Source of the DNA: JAFIFT01 sp020051095
Lineage (GTDB): Bacteria; Pseudomonadota; Gammaproteobacteria; Legionellales; Legionellaceae
DNA: 64,000 nt
NCBI RefSeq assembly: GCF_964199965.1
Contig: NZ_CAXMZT010000003.1
Span: 248,001 to 312,000, forward strand
Direction: 5' to 3'
Shown: positions 16,315 to 25,471 of the stretch, in pieces
How positions within the stretch are numbered: the first letter of the stretch is position 1
Layout of the letters: every line of letters begins with the position of its first letter
Translations under genes and position numbers: made by a program
The notes under the pieces: model-generated
The model's database searches: none
Seen by the model: only the letters and a program-made list of their open reading frames with translations
What the model was told of the DNA's origin: nothing

Positions 16315-16647
16315 TTAAGAACTAAACATTATCGATAGAATAGTTAAAATGTCATCCGATGATTTGCTATCTAATTTTCCCAGTTTTTTTACAATCCTTG
16401 AACGGTCTATTGAGCGCAATTGATCGAGTGCAACCTGACCCTCCTTGCCCTGAAAAGACGTTTTTACCCTTGTGGGAAAAGGTTCTCGAATAGTGCTTGT
16501 CAATGGTGCCACGATAACCGTTTTAAGCTGACTTAAATTCATTGAGTCTGGCGATATTATCACGGCTGGTCTTGTTTTTTTTATTTCAGAGCCGACGGTT
16601 GGATCTAAATTTACCAAGCATACATCAAATCGTTTTATTTTTACCAT
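16315..16647 (-). CDS. MazF/PemK-type endoribonuclease toxin
   Basis: A 110-residue toxin of the MazF/PemK (CcdB-fold) family, whose members cleave mRNA at short sequence motifs. Recognisable blocks are KRFDVCLVNLDPTVGSEIKKTRPAVIISPD, VIVAPLTSTIR and VALDQLRSIDRSRI. I chose the ATG at 16647, which overlaps the antitoxin stop by a few bases, as is usual for such pairs; a TTG two codons upstream is less likely. The upstream antitoxin gene and operator support a functional TA operon. Confidence 0.9.
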   Translation of the reverse strand: MVKIKRFDVCLVNLDPTVGSEIKKTRPAVIISPDSMNLSQLKTVIVAPLTSTIREPFPTRVKTSFQGKEGQVALDQLRSIDRSRIVKKLGKLDSKSSDDILTILSIMFSS

Positions 16648-16898
16648 GTCCAATCTTCTTCATCGAATTGATTAGGCAAATCAATTTCTTCACCTTCGCC
16701 TGAGACATTGGCAATCGCATTAAACTGCTCAAGCCATCCTTCCTGCTTATTTTTAGAAGGTGTTAACAGAATGGCGCCGTTTTCATTAATGGTAATTTCC
16801 ATTTCTTCACCTAACTCTAAATGCGCTTCCTTTAATAGGGCTGAAGGAATCCGAACCCCAACAGAGTTCCCCCATTTTTTTAGTGATACCGTTGACAT
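16641..16898 (-). CDS. MazE-type antitoxin
   Basis: An 85-residue protein with an N-terminal AbrB/MazE (SpoVT-type) DNA-binding domain, MSTVSLKKWGNSVGVRIPSA, and an acidic C-terminus (EGEEIDLPNQFDEEDWTW) typical of the toxin-binding tail. In the family the antitoxin neutralises MazF and represses its own operon. It overlaps the toxin gene downstream, and two palindromic sites lie in its promoter. Confidence 0.9.
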   Translation of the reverse strand: MSTVSLKKWGNSVGVRIPSALLKEAHLELGEEMEITINENGAILLTPSKNKQEGWLEQFNAIANVSGEGEEIDLPNQFDEEDWTW

Positions 16899-16917
16899 AG
16901 GATATCCACCGAAAGTA

Positions 16918-16959
16918 TATACATAGTATAATTATACATCGTATAACTATCGGACGCAA
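16918..16959 (-). promoter_or_regulatory. mazEF promoter with two palindromic operators
   Basis: On the minus strand TTGCGT, 17 bases, then a perfect TATAAT (16931-16936). Two copies of TATAC-N3-GTATA (16918-16930 and 16933-16945) overlap and flank the -10 box. This is the layout expected for autorepression by the MazE-type antitoxin. Confidence 0.7.
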
Positions 16960-17032
16960 ACTAATCAAGTTATACCCGTCATTGCAAAGGGCCATACAAA
17001 ATCAAAAGCAGCCAACAATCCCTATTATCCCC

Positions 17033-17794
17033 GTCGTTGCGAGGAGCCGCAGCGCAGCGAAGGGGACGAAGCAATCCACACTCCCTGTCGTTGCGAGGAG
17101 CCGTAGCGCAGCGAAGGGGACGAAGCAATCCACACTCCCCGTCGTTGCGAGGAGCCGCAGCGCAGCGGAGGGGACGAAGCAATCCACACTCCCCGTCGTT
17201 GCGAGGAGCCGCAGCGCAGCGNNNNNNNNNNNNNNNNNNNNNNNNNNNNNNNNNNNNNNNNNNNNNNNNNNNNNNNNNNNNNNNNNNNNNNNNNNNNNNN
17301 NNNNNNNNNNNNNNNNNNNNNNNNNNNNNNNNNNNNNNNNNNNNAGGGGACGAAGCAATCCACACTCCCCGTCGTTGCGAGGAGCCCTAGCGCAGCGGAG
17401 GGGACGAAGCAATCCACACTCCCCGTCGTTGCGAGGAGCCCTAGCGCAGCGAAGGGGACGAAGCAATCCACACTCCCCGTCGTTGCGAGGAGCCGCAGCG
17501 CAGCGAAGGGGACGAAGCAATCCACACTCCCCGTCGTTGCGTGGAGCCGCAGCGCAGCGAAGGGGACGAAGCAATCCACACTCCCCGTCGTTGCGAGGAG
17601 CCGTAGCGCAGCGAAGGGGACGAAGCAATCCACACTCCCCGTCGTTGCGAGGAGCCGTAGCGCAGCGGAGGGGACGAAGCAATCCACACTCCCCGTCGTT
17701 GCGAGGAGCCGCAGCGCAGCGGAGAGGACGAAGCAATCCACACTCCCTGTCGTTGCGAGGAGCCGTAGCGCAGCGAAGGGGACGAAGCAATCCA
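17033..17794 (+). repeat. 54-bp tandem repeat array (interrupted by assembly gap)
   Basis: Units begin GTCGTTGCGAGGAGCC and contain GCAGCGCAGCG, GGGGACGAAGCAATCCA and CACTCCCC; unit starts at 17033, 17087, 17141, 17195 and then 17371, 17425, 17479, 17533, 17587, 17641, 17695, 17749, an exact 54-bp period. Twelve units are at least partly visible with only a few substitutions (GCAG/GTAG/CTAG; GAAG/GGAG). The unit resembles a dispersed repeat seen singly in many intracellular gammaproteobacteria and Rickettsiales. Because 54 is divisible by 3, long artificial reading frames cross it on both strands. Confidence 0.95.
17222..17344. other. Assembly gap (123 N) inside the tandem array
   Basis: A run of undetermined bases. 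The spacing of unit starts across it (17195 to 17371, 176 bp) is not a multiple of 54, so the N length is an estimate and the true number of units is unknown. Confidence 0.97.
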
Positions 17795-17952
17795 GAATGC
17801 TCGTGGTTTGTTCCATGTGTTTCCAGAGAAAAATAACCTGGAAAAAGAAAAATTTACTATACTCATCCCCTCCCACCCTATAGAATTTATTTCTAAGCGA
17901 TATCTTCAATAGAAACCTCCCCGCTTAAATAAGTCCAAAAAAAGGAAATAAC

Positions 17953-18252
17953 ATGAGTGAACGACAACCTGCCGTATATATCATGGCAAACAAACGAAAT
18001 GGTACCATCTACACAGGGGTCACCAATGATTTGACCAGAAGAGTATTCGAACACAAATATGCCAATATTGGCGGATTTACCAAAAAATACGGTTGTAAAT
18101 ACCTGGTGTATTACGAACTCGCAGACGACATAATGAGCGCCATAACACGGGAAAAACAACTCAAAGGAGGCTCAAGGCAAAAGAAAATAGCGTTAATTGA
18201 AAGTGTGAATCCCTTTTGGGAAGACTTATATGATAAGTTAGTGGAATTATGA
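17953..18252 (+). CDS. GIY-YIG nuclease domain protein (stand-alone, YhbQ-like)
   Basis: A 99-residue protein that is essentially one GIY-YIG domain: VYIMANKRNGTIYTGVTNDL at the N-terminus, the catalytic-type arginine in DLTRRVFEHK, FTKKYGCKYLVYYE and REKQLKGGSR, ending NPFWEDLYDKL. An AAAGGA ribosome-binding site precedes the ATG. Stand-alone GIY-YIG proteins of this subgroup are common but their role is poorly known. Here it lies between the 54-bp array upstream and an inverted copy of the same repeat just downstream (18266-18308), which suggests that the gene and the repeats move or evolve together. Confidence 0.88.
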   Translation: MSERQPAVYIMANKRNGTIYTGVTNDLTRRVFEHKYANIGGFTKKYGCKYLVYYELADDIMSAITREKQLKGGSRQKKIALIESVNPFWEDLYDKLVEL

Positions 18253-18265
18253 GCGATCGCGGTCT

Positions 18266-18308
18266 TCTGGATTGCTTCGTCCCCTCCGCTACGCTCCGGC
18301 TCCTCTTA
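18266..18308 (-). repeat. Inverted single copy of the array repeat
   Basis: Read on the minus strand this is AAGAGGAGCC-GGAGCGTAGCG-GAGGGGACGAAGCAATCCAG, matching the core of the 54-bp unit upstream but inverted. Together they flank the GIY-YIG gene. Confidence 0.8.
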
Positions 18309-18432
18309 ACTAACTTCACAATTTGTATATTATTTGATCTCAACGATCTTCTGGGCTGCTTCGCGTTGCTCGCAGTGACGACGAAGTTAGTTCGGAACGT
18401 TTTTCAGACCCCGTATAAAGGCTCTTAACGAC
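18303..18432. repeat. 130-bp dispersed repeat, copy A
   Basis: Aligns without gaps to 27863-27992 with about a dozen differences. It includes CTTCTGGGCTGCTTCGCG and GCTCGCAGTGACGACGAAG. It lies downstream of the GIY-YIG gene. Confidence 0.85.
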
Positions 18433-18478
18433 AGCTACTTGCTTATCGATGATCATTCAAAAATAATTAAACCCCAAT

Positions 18479-21400
18479 CTACTGCACAATCTGATCAATC
18501 ACCGGCAAATCAATCACATCCCCCGTAACGCTAGTCACATGCACATAAGCCACATCGCCTTGACCATTGGATAATTGATACAAATTACCACTACCTTCCG
18601 TGCCTAAATTATCGTTTGGCCCTAGCTCAACTTGCTCAGCATTATGAAGGATGACTTTATCGCTGCTATCGCTGATGATTTTTAAAACGGAGACATTCCC
18701 TTGATTTTCAAGACTTAAACCTAATTCACTTTCATTTCCGGTTAAACTGATAACAGCATCATAATCAAGTTCAAGCGTATTGCTGCCATTGCCACTCATA
18801 TCCACCAACTCAAATCCTCCTTGGAAATGATCGTTGATTTCAGTAGAGTACAAATTCATACCCGTTTCATGAAAGACAATCGTATCAATACCAGCACCGC
18901 CAATATATCGACCGAGATGACCAAAATCATCGGGTATTTCAAGTGTATCATCCGAATCCATTAAATGAATAATGTTATTAAGCGTTGCCTCGCTAACATC
19001 GCTATCAAAGATAGATAATGCCACATCAGCTAGTTTACCAGTACTACCATCCGCATAGGTAAAGGTTGATTCACCAAATACTAACACCTCATCGTTCGCA
19101 GCGTTATACGCTTGCTCATCACTCAGCAAATTAATACTAACAATGCCATAACCACTTAAGCTTCTATATTCACCTTCCTCACTGACACCATTCATATTAA
19201 CATCTTGCCACAATCCAAATTGTGAGAAAGCCGCATCTTGGGCATCAAGCACCCCATCCATATTGGTATCATAGTTTAATCGAAGCCCCGCCAAATCGGT
19301 AAAGGCGCCATTTTCCGGATCAGCAAAGATAATTTCAGAACCATCATTCACTTTATTATCCAGGTTTAAATCAATGGCCAAAAACGCTTCCATCGCCCCA
19401 ATCCAAGCCGACATCATAGGGACACCATTCCCATTAAAATCAAAACGAACTTGAGTGGTAGGGTGGGTGTGTGGGACGAAGGTAAAGCCGTCGTTGTATA
19501 AATCGACAATAACTGGGAATACCACGGACGAAGAAATCAACGTTGACAAGTTAGTAAGCGGGAAGGGTACTCCTTGAATGTTTAGTAAGTCGACGAGGAT
19601 GTCGTTATTGACATTTTGACTATTGCCAACCTGTTGATAAATAAAAGTATGATTAACTCCATCGATGACCGCGTTAAAAGCAACGGTAGCACCAGCATTC
19701 CCCAAATCATTCCTTTGTAAATAGTCAACCACTGCTGCCACATGGGAAAAAGATGTTAATTCCAAGGCGCCTAAACTATTAAAAGTGTTCGCATCATCAA
19801 ATCTAATAATACCATTAGATATTGAGTGTGATTTTACGGTTTGGCTATTGATAGTTAACACGGAGTCTTGTCCGTTAAATCCAACTGTATCTGCTACAGC
19901 AAACAGAGATCCTGGGAAAGTACCTGGTAGGTTGATTCGGTCATTAGCAACGTTAAAATCTCGAATAACATCAAATCGTGTAATAGTACCGTTATCACCA
20001 CTACCACCTAATTTAGCAATCGAGTCTCCACTAGCGAAAACGAAAGTATCGTTACCAGTTCCACCGTCTAGGACATCCTGTCCTTTACCGCCATTTAAAG
20101 TGTCATTGCCACCAAGGCCCAGCAACACATCGTCGCCATCACCACCGTTGATTATATCATTAGGATTAGCACTACCTACTATTTGAATATTATCAAACCG
20201 AGCGTATTCACCGGGGTCAAGGTTCCCTTCCCCTTCAAATCTAATCCGAATATCGTTACCACCTAAGTAAGACGAGATATCCACACTAAAAGATCCGCTA
20301 CCGGGGTCGGGGCCATTTCCATCTAACTCTAGTAGTTCTGTCCATGAAGTACTTGCACCATTATAATTACTGGTAATAAATACTCTTACATCTTCACCTG
20401 TACTGCTAATATCTTTTTGCCAATCAAACGAAAGCGTTACATTTGTATAGCCTAGAAGCGGTAATTTACCGCTAAGTAGAGATACATTCCCTCCACTACC
20501 TGTTCCAGTAAACTCCAACCAGCCTGAATCAATTTTTACTCTTCCTGTATTAGCATTATTATTATCATCCAACTCTTCCCATGGGACAGGCCAAGTTCCA
20601 CCAGGAGGGTTATAACCTAGGGAGAAATTTTCTTCCCAATTAATAATAGCCCCATTATTTCCTATAAGAACTTCGTTCCTAAATGTCCCATTTAAAACTT
20701 GAGTACGATTAAGTACAACATTAGCATTAGCACTTTGACTGCCTGTTGTATTGGTGTAATTAAACGACCCACCATCAGCTGCTCCATTGCTCTCTTCTGT
20801 AAACTGCACGTTGCTACCTACGATGCTGGTTGTCCCATCTATAGCAGGTCCGAGTAGTGTTAGATTTGGGATTCCTACTCCACCCATATCATTTTGCGTT
20901 AAAGCCCAGATGGGGATATTAATCACATCTTGTCCTGATACCTCAGGTTGATTGGTTAAAATCAAATCATCTCGAACGACAAAGACAGGATTCTGCCCTG
21001 GAACGCCAATGTTAAAGGTTGCCGTCGCACTAGACGTATCACCATCATTATCAATTAATGTAAAATCAACTGTCTGATTAATGGCAGTGGTGATTGATGC
21101 TGGCGGCGTAAAGGTGTAATTGCCATCATCCATATCCACAAGAAATTGTTCTCCCGAAGGATTAATTGTGATAATCAAGACATGGTTGCCATCAAACGTG
21201 TGTGAATTCGACCCATTCGTTGCTATGCCAGAGGTTGATATTGAATTTGGTAAATTATAAGTATAGGTCACGCCATTCACAGTGACTGATTTAATATAAC
21301 CACCATCTGCGCCAAAACTGCCATCAACTGGGAAAGGATCTGTCAGTAAGTTCCCTGAAATGGGGGCTGCTGTAATAGTGCTGACTAAAACATCAGTTAA

Positions 21401-24058
21401 GTCATTAATATCTTCGACTACATTAGGGGGGATATCAGCTTGAGCAAAGCCATCATAAGCAATAGGGTCAAGATTTCCAGGAGTTATTCCCGATCCCATA
21501 GCTAGTGCATAAGAACGAATATCTTCATCTTCTAAAAACATTGTCCAATCTGTAATCTCAGATCCGGTGATCCCACCACCTTCAGTAGGATTTCCATCAG
21601 AAATAAAATATGACAAGTTCTGTGCATCCGCAATCCGCCCGTCAGACTGACCAACCGTTCCTGTATTAAAAGCTGTTTCCGCGGTATCAAGTGCAGCATC
21701 AAAATCTGTTAAGTTACCCAAACCTATTTGATTTCCTAATTCTAAATTACTTATCACAGATTTCGCTTCATCAATCGTCATCCATCTATCAACCCCATCG
21801 AAAGATGAAGTCGCATCCGATGCAAAAGCTATTATTCTAACTTTAGTCTCACCAAGTGCTTCATATTGCTCTAACAATTCCAAAGACGAATTAATTAAAG
21901 TATTAAGTCCCAAATTATTGTTATTGCCCATACTGCCAGACACATCCAGAATCAGCATCAAATTAGTCTTAGCCCCTTCAGCGGCTAGTTCTTGGCGGGA
22001 GAAGTTGTAGGCACTGGGTCCATCATCATCAAAGCTAATTAAGCCACCTAAGTCTTCACCGTCAACGTCCACATCCCCATCGCCATCGGTCACTGTTATC
22101 GTTGCAGATAACACCCCATTTCCAAGGCTTATGCTTTCATCATAGTTATTAGGTGAATCTGAGTGTCTTAATGAGTCATATTGGGTGACTGTCACGGTCC
22201 CATCTTGAGCTAATTCAAAGCGAAGGATCACATCGCCTGCGGCATTATTTCCAGCTCGCCCGGTAACACTGCCATCGCCTTCACTAAATAAATAAATATC
22301 GGTGCCATCGGTGGTTTGTAAGCCCGATAAACTGGTGTTAATGGTTAACGATAAGACTTTGGTAGCCCCTTCATCATCAGAGCCTGTTTCACCAGAGTTT
22401 GCCGCTGTGCTCACCAATTGCGCACTGGCTTGTCCAATGGGCGTTCCATAAGCATCCGCGACCGTATAATCATCACCATCACCAATGGTTTCATCCAAGG
22501 CAATCGTTGCTGCACCAACCCGGGTAATATCAGCACTGGGTCCATCATCATCAAAGCTAATTAAGCCACCTAAGTCTTCACTGTCAACGTCCACATCCCC
22601 ATCGCCATCGGTCACTGTTATCGTTGCAGATAACACCCCGTTTCCAAGGCTTATGCTTTCATCATAGTTATTAGGTGAATCTGAGTGTCTTAATGAGTCA
22701 TATTGGGTGACTGTCACGGTCCCATCTTGAGCTAATTCAAAGCGAAGGATCACATCGCCTGCGGCATTATTTCCAGCTCGCCCNGTAACACTGCCATCGC
22801 CTTCACTAAATAAATAAATATCGGTGCCATCGGTGGTTTGTAAGCCCGATAAACTGGTGTTAATGGTTAACGATAAGACTTTTGAGCCGCCATCTTGATC
22901 TCCTCCAATCGATCCTGAATTAGCAGCAGAACTAACCAATATCGTACTGGCTTGGCCAATGCGGATACCATATGCATCTGTGGTTCCATCATCATCTAAT
23001 GGGGTATCTGTACCACCTATCGTTTCATCTAAATGTATTGATATTGGATTTAGTGTAATATTTGCAATAGGCACATCATCTTCAATACCCGCAAATACAT
23101 GATTCGCTGGCAAATCCATAAACCCGCCATTTGAGAAATTAGCGCGAATGGCTTGAGAAATGTCGAAACTCATAAACTCTAGATCATTGCCATTTGCGTT
23201 TGGATGGTCGATAGGGCCTGATATCTTTAGTTCTAATGTCCCATCTGGATTTAAATTAAATCGTAATATTTCTGTGTTTGTACCGGTTATTTTTCCTATC
23301 AAATCATTCCCCGAAACACTGTACTCAATTTGGGCTTGATTCGATGTGAGCGCTGGTAATGTGCTTGTGGTCCCGTTCCAGGAATATGATACGGTTACAC
23401 CAGGTGTTGGGTTAAATAATGGGGTTAACGATATCGTGTCTGATATTCTTTGAATCGCTAGGTTTTCAAAGTTTGCGCCAGAGAGCGCATCCTCAAATAC
23501 TCTAAGAGATCCTAAGACAACCCCTGTAAATAATGGGGTAGGAAGTATCTCACTGGCCTCTATTAACCTGGTTTCTCTTGGTTCAAAGAAAAACACTTCC
23601 TCATGAAAAGGCTCAAATGATCTCGATATCGGGCTTGTGGGATACCCAGCAGTGACTGCACCTTGAGCGTAGAGAGGATCGACTACTGTAAATTCTGCGC
23701 CACCGCTATTTAATTCGCTTTCTCCTGCGGCGGTCGCTTCTAACGTTTCCATAATCAAGCCAATATCGACACCTTTTTCACTAAATTCATCGATTAATAA
23801 TTCTTCGATTGTCCTGGCTTCATTGTTATCAACAATGGGTGAGAGACCGGTCAGTGCAACCGGCTTCATGACCTCTAATATCATGGGTAAATGCCCTTGC
23901 AAAAGCAAGGCCGCTTGCCCATTGAGAAGAGTTAGAATATCGCCATCCGTTACCGTGCTATTTTGCTTGGCAAAAGATAGCTTGCCATTTGAATCTTCCT
24001 TGATTACTAAGCCATTCACCTTTAAAACAGGTTGTACATCGGAATGCTCAGACATCAT
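18479..24058 (-). CDS. Giant RTX / type I-secreted adhesin with LapG-type cleavage motif and VWA domain
   Basis: An about 1,859-residue surface protein. The N-terminal 125 residues resemble the LapA/RtxA retention module and include EATAAGESE, with the TAAG di-alanine site (109-112) that LapG proteases cut. Then come T1SS-143-type repeats, two of them nearly identical (around 395-690), a von Willebrand A domain with MIDAS DVSGS (about 700-890), RTX calcium repeats (GGDGDDVLLGLGGNDTLNGG region, about 1300-1345), EF-hand-like acidic loops (about 1500-1600) and a C-terminal secretion-signal region. The GTG at 24076 is possible; ATG 24058 has GAG upstream. One N at 22784 falls in an ACN codon, still Thr. 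LapBCE-like exporter and LapD/G are not in this window. Confidence 0.88.
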   Translation of the reverse strand: MMSEHSDVQPVLKVNGLVIKEDSNGKLSFAKQNSTVTDGDILTLLNGQAALLLQGHLPMILEVMKPVALTGLSPIVDNNEARTIEELLIDEFSEKGVDIGLIMETLEATAAGESELNSGGAEFTVVDPLYAQGAVTAGYPTSPISRSFEPFHEEVFFFEPRETRLIEASEILPTPLFTGVVLGSLRVFEDALSGANFENLAIQRISDTISLTPLFNPTPGVTVSYSWNGTTSTLPALTSNQAQIEYSVSGNDLIGKITGTNTEILRFNLNPDGTLELKISGPIDHPNANGNDLEFMSFDISQAIRANFSNGGFMDLPANHVFAGIEDDVPIANITLNPISIHLDETIGGTDTPLDDDGTTDAYGIRIGQASTILVSSAANSGSIGGDQDGGSKVLSLTINTSLSGLQTTDGTDIYLFSEGDGSVXGRAGNNAAGDVILRFELAQDGTVTVTQYDSLRHSDSPNNYDESISLGNGVLSATITVTDGDGDVDVDSEDLGGLISFDDDGPSADITRVGAATIALDETIGDGDDYTVADAYGTPIGQASAQLVSTAANSGETGSDDEGATKVLSLTINTSLSGLQTTDGTDIYLFSEGDGSVTGRAGNNAAGDVILRFELAQDGTVTVTQYDSLRHSDSPNNYDESISLGNGVLSATITVTDGDGDVDVDGEDLGGLISFDDDGPSAYNFSRQELAAEGAKTNLMLILDVSGSMGNNNNLGLNTLINSSLELLEQYEALGETKVRIIAFASDATSSFDGVDRWMTIDEAKSVISNLELGNQIGLGNLTDFDAALDTAETAFNTGTVGQSDGRIADAQNLSYFISDGNPTEGGGITGSEITDWTMFLEDEDIRSYALAMGSGITPGNLDPIAYDGFAQADIPPNVVEDINDLTDVLVSTITAAPISGNLLTDPFPVDGSFGADGGYIKSVTVNGVTYTYNLPNSISTSGIATNGSNSHTFDGNHVLIITINPSGEQFLVDMDDGNYTFTPPASITTAINQTVDFTLIDNDGDTSSATATFNIGVPGQNPVFVVRDDLILTNQPEVSGQDVINIPIWALTQNDMGGVGIPNLTLLGPAIDGTTSIVGSNVQFTEESNGAADGGSFNYTNTTGSQSANANVVLNRTQVLNGTFRNEVLIGNNGAIINWEENFSLGYNPPGGTWPVPWEELDDNNNANTGRVKIDSGWLEFTGTGSGGNVSLLSGKLPLLGYTNVTLSFDWQKDISSTGEDVRVFITSNYNGASTSWTELLELDGNGPDPGSGSFSVDISSYLGGNDIRIRFEGEGNLDPGEYARFDNIQIVGSANPNDIINGGDGDDVLLGLGGNDTLNGGKGQDVLDGGTGNDTFVFASGDSIAKLGGSGDNGTITRFDVIRDFNVANDRINLPGTFPGSLFAVADTVGFNGQDSVLTINSQTVKSHSISNGIIRFDDANTFNSLGALELTSFSHVAAVVDYLQRNDLGNAGATVAFNAVIDGVNHTFIYQQVGNSQNVNNDILVDLLNIQGVPFPLTNLSTLISSSVVFPVIVDLYNDGFTFVPHTHPTTQVRFDFNGNGVPMMSAWIGAMEAFLAIDLNLDNKVNDGSEIIFADPENGAFTDLAGLRLNYDTNMDGVLDAQDAAFSQFGLWQDVNMNGVSEEGEYRSLSGYGIVSINLLSDEQAYNAANDEVLVFGESTFTYADGSTGKLADVALSIFDSDVSEATLNNIIHLMDSDDTLEIPDDFGHLGRYIGGAGIDTIVFHETGMNLYSTEINDHFQGGFELVDMSGNGSNTLELDYDAVISLTGNESELGLSLENQGNVSVLKIISDSSDKVILHNAEQVELGPNDNLGTEGSGNLYQLSNGQGDVAYVHVTSVTGDVIDLPVIDQIVQ
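22011..22884 (-). repeat. Near-identical intragenic direct repeat (522-bp spacing)
   Basis: 22011-22362 and 22533-22884 are almost identical over about 352 bp, offset by 522 bp (174 codons), inside the adhesin. They encode successive T1SS-143-type modules. The single N at 22784 lies in this repeat, where reads are hard to place. Confidence 0.9.
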
Positions 24059-24220
24059 TTCGCTCAAAGTTATCACATTATATATTTAATAATAGCCTAT
24101 ATGTGACAAATTTTTGTCTATATTAGATAATATTTAATCATTTATTGCTCTTTTTGCTGATTAAGCTAGGCCGTTCGCTTATACTTAGGATAACTACTTG
24201 ATAAATGGTTAATTTGGCGA

Positions 24221-24772
24221 ATGATGAGCGACAAAAAAATATCTCCGGAGGATAAAGCGTTGTTTCGCCAGGCGATGGCCGGTGTTAAGCCGATTAAAAA
24301 CACGGAGAAACGGGACGATAAACCGCTAAAGTTTCCCTCTCAGGGCGAAAAACTTGTGCCAATAGATCCTACGTATCCTGAAAATAAAGACAATGCGCGG
24401 TTTTTATCAGACGCTATCAATGAACCAGTATTTGACCACACCACCCTATCCTACCAACAAAATCCGCTCCCTCTAAAACGCATGAAGCAATTGAAAAGCG
24501 GGACGATTGCTTTTCAAAGTCAACTTGATTTACATGGTTTTCGCGGTGATGAAGCAAAAGCGGCGTTATTAACTTATCTTAAAAAAGTCAGGCTAGCAGG
24601 CATTCGATGTGTGTTGATTATTCATGGAAAAGGCAGCTACGGTGCTGAGCCACCACGCATTAAAAATTTGGTCAATGTTTGGCTGCAACAATTGCCCGAA
24701 GTGCTTGCTTTTCATAGCGCTATTCCCAAAGATGGTGGCACTGGCGCGCTTTATGTCTTATTAAAACGTTGA
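24221..24772 (+). CDS. Smr domain protein
   Basis: A 183-residue protein: a charged N-terminal region and a C-terminal Smr (small MutS-related) domain with QLDLHGFRGDEAKAAL and CVLIIHGKGSYG, ending GGTGALYVLLKR. These are the LDxHG and HGxG motifs of the family, which has nuclease activity on nucleic acids in several members. The layout matches SmrA/YdaL-type proteins. Divergent from the adhesin, and its stop lies 53 bp before udk. Confidence 0.9.
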   Translation: MMSDKKISPEDKALFRQAMAGVKPIKNTEKRDDKPLKFPSQGEKLVPIDPTYPENKDNARFLSDAINEPVFDHTTLSYQQNPLPLKRMKQLKSGTIAFQSQLDLHGFRGDEAKAALLTYLKKVRLAGIRCVLIIHGKGSYGAEPPRIKNLVNVWLQQLPEVLAFHSAIPKDGGTGALYVLLKR

Positions 24773-24825
24773 ATCCAAGCAAAAAAAAATGCTATTATCC
24801 GTTCAAATTTTCAGCGCTTAAGATT

Positions 24826-25461
24826 ATGAATAAACGTACCATCATTATTGGCATATCCGGGCCATCTGCTTCTGGCAAAAGCTTATTAGCCAATACCATT
24901 GTCAATGAACTTGGTTCAGACCAAGTAGCAGTCATCTCCGAAGATGCCTATTATAAAGATAATGGTCATTTACCCTTTGCTGAGCGTGAAAAAATTAATT
25001 ACGATCACCCCAATGCCTTTGACCATGCCTTGCTGGCTGAACACCTTAGGCAACTTCAAAAAGGTAAAAGTGTTAAAATCCCTATTTATTCACATTCGAA
25101 GCATGAACGGTTACCCGAAACACGGGAAGTGGGCGATCATGCGATCATCGTTCTCGAAGGAATTTTACTTTTCAGTGATCAGAGTTTGCGGGAGTTAATG
25201 GATATCCGAATATTCATGTCCACTCCACTTGATATTTGCTTAACCAGACGGCTAAAGCGCGATGTGGTTGAACGCCATCGTTCGTTTGAGTCGGTCATCC
25301 ATCAATACGAAACAACCGTGCGACCAATGTATTTTCAATTTATTGAACCCTCAAGCCTTCATGCGGATATTATTGTACCGCGAGGTGGGGAAAATCGTAT
25401 CGCCATTGATATGATTCAAGCAAAAATGCGAGAGTTATTGGCCAATCATGCAACCGACTAA
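24826..25461 (+). CDS. udk: Uridine kinase
   Basis: A 211-residue kinase that phosphorylates uridine and cytidine. The P-loop GISGPSASGKS is at residues 7-17, followed by EDAYYKD, the base-binding NYDHPNAFDH and RRLKRDVVERHR. I chose the ATG at 24826; an upstream TTG at 24769 overlaps the smr stop and would add 19 unrelated residues. It ends inside the fabI leader; the real fabI start is 11 bp after the stop. Confidence 0.94.
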   Translation: MNKRTIIIGISGPSASGKSLLANTIVNELGSDQVAVISEDAYYKDNGHLPFAEREKINYDHPNAFDHALLAEHLRQLQKGKSVKIPIYSHSKHERLPETREVGDHAIIVLEGILLFSDQSLRELMDIRIFMSTPLDICLTRRLKRDVVERHRSFESVIHQYETTVRPMYFQFIEPSSLHADIIVPRGGENRIAIDMIQAKMRELLANHATD

Positions 25462-25471
25462 GGAGTTATCC

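Noticed and set aside
17033..17794. CRISPR array
   Set aside because: Units are directly adjacent without unique spacers, are 54 bp long and internally GC-palindromic, and no cas genes are near.
16979..17909. Long overlapping reading frames on both strands through 16979-17909 with 18-residue repeats
   Set aside because: They are produced by the 54-bp tandem repeat (a multiple of 3 without stops) and cross an N gap; composition is not protein-like and no ribosome sites are present.
19785..20186. Plus-strand frame opposite the adhesin
   Set aside because: Antisense to the RTX repeats, giving Pro/Ser-rich artefact sequence.
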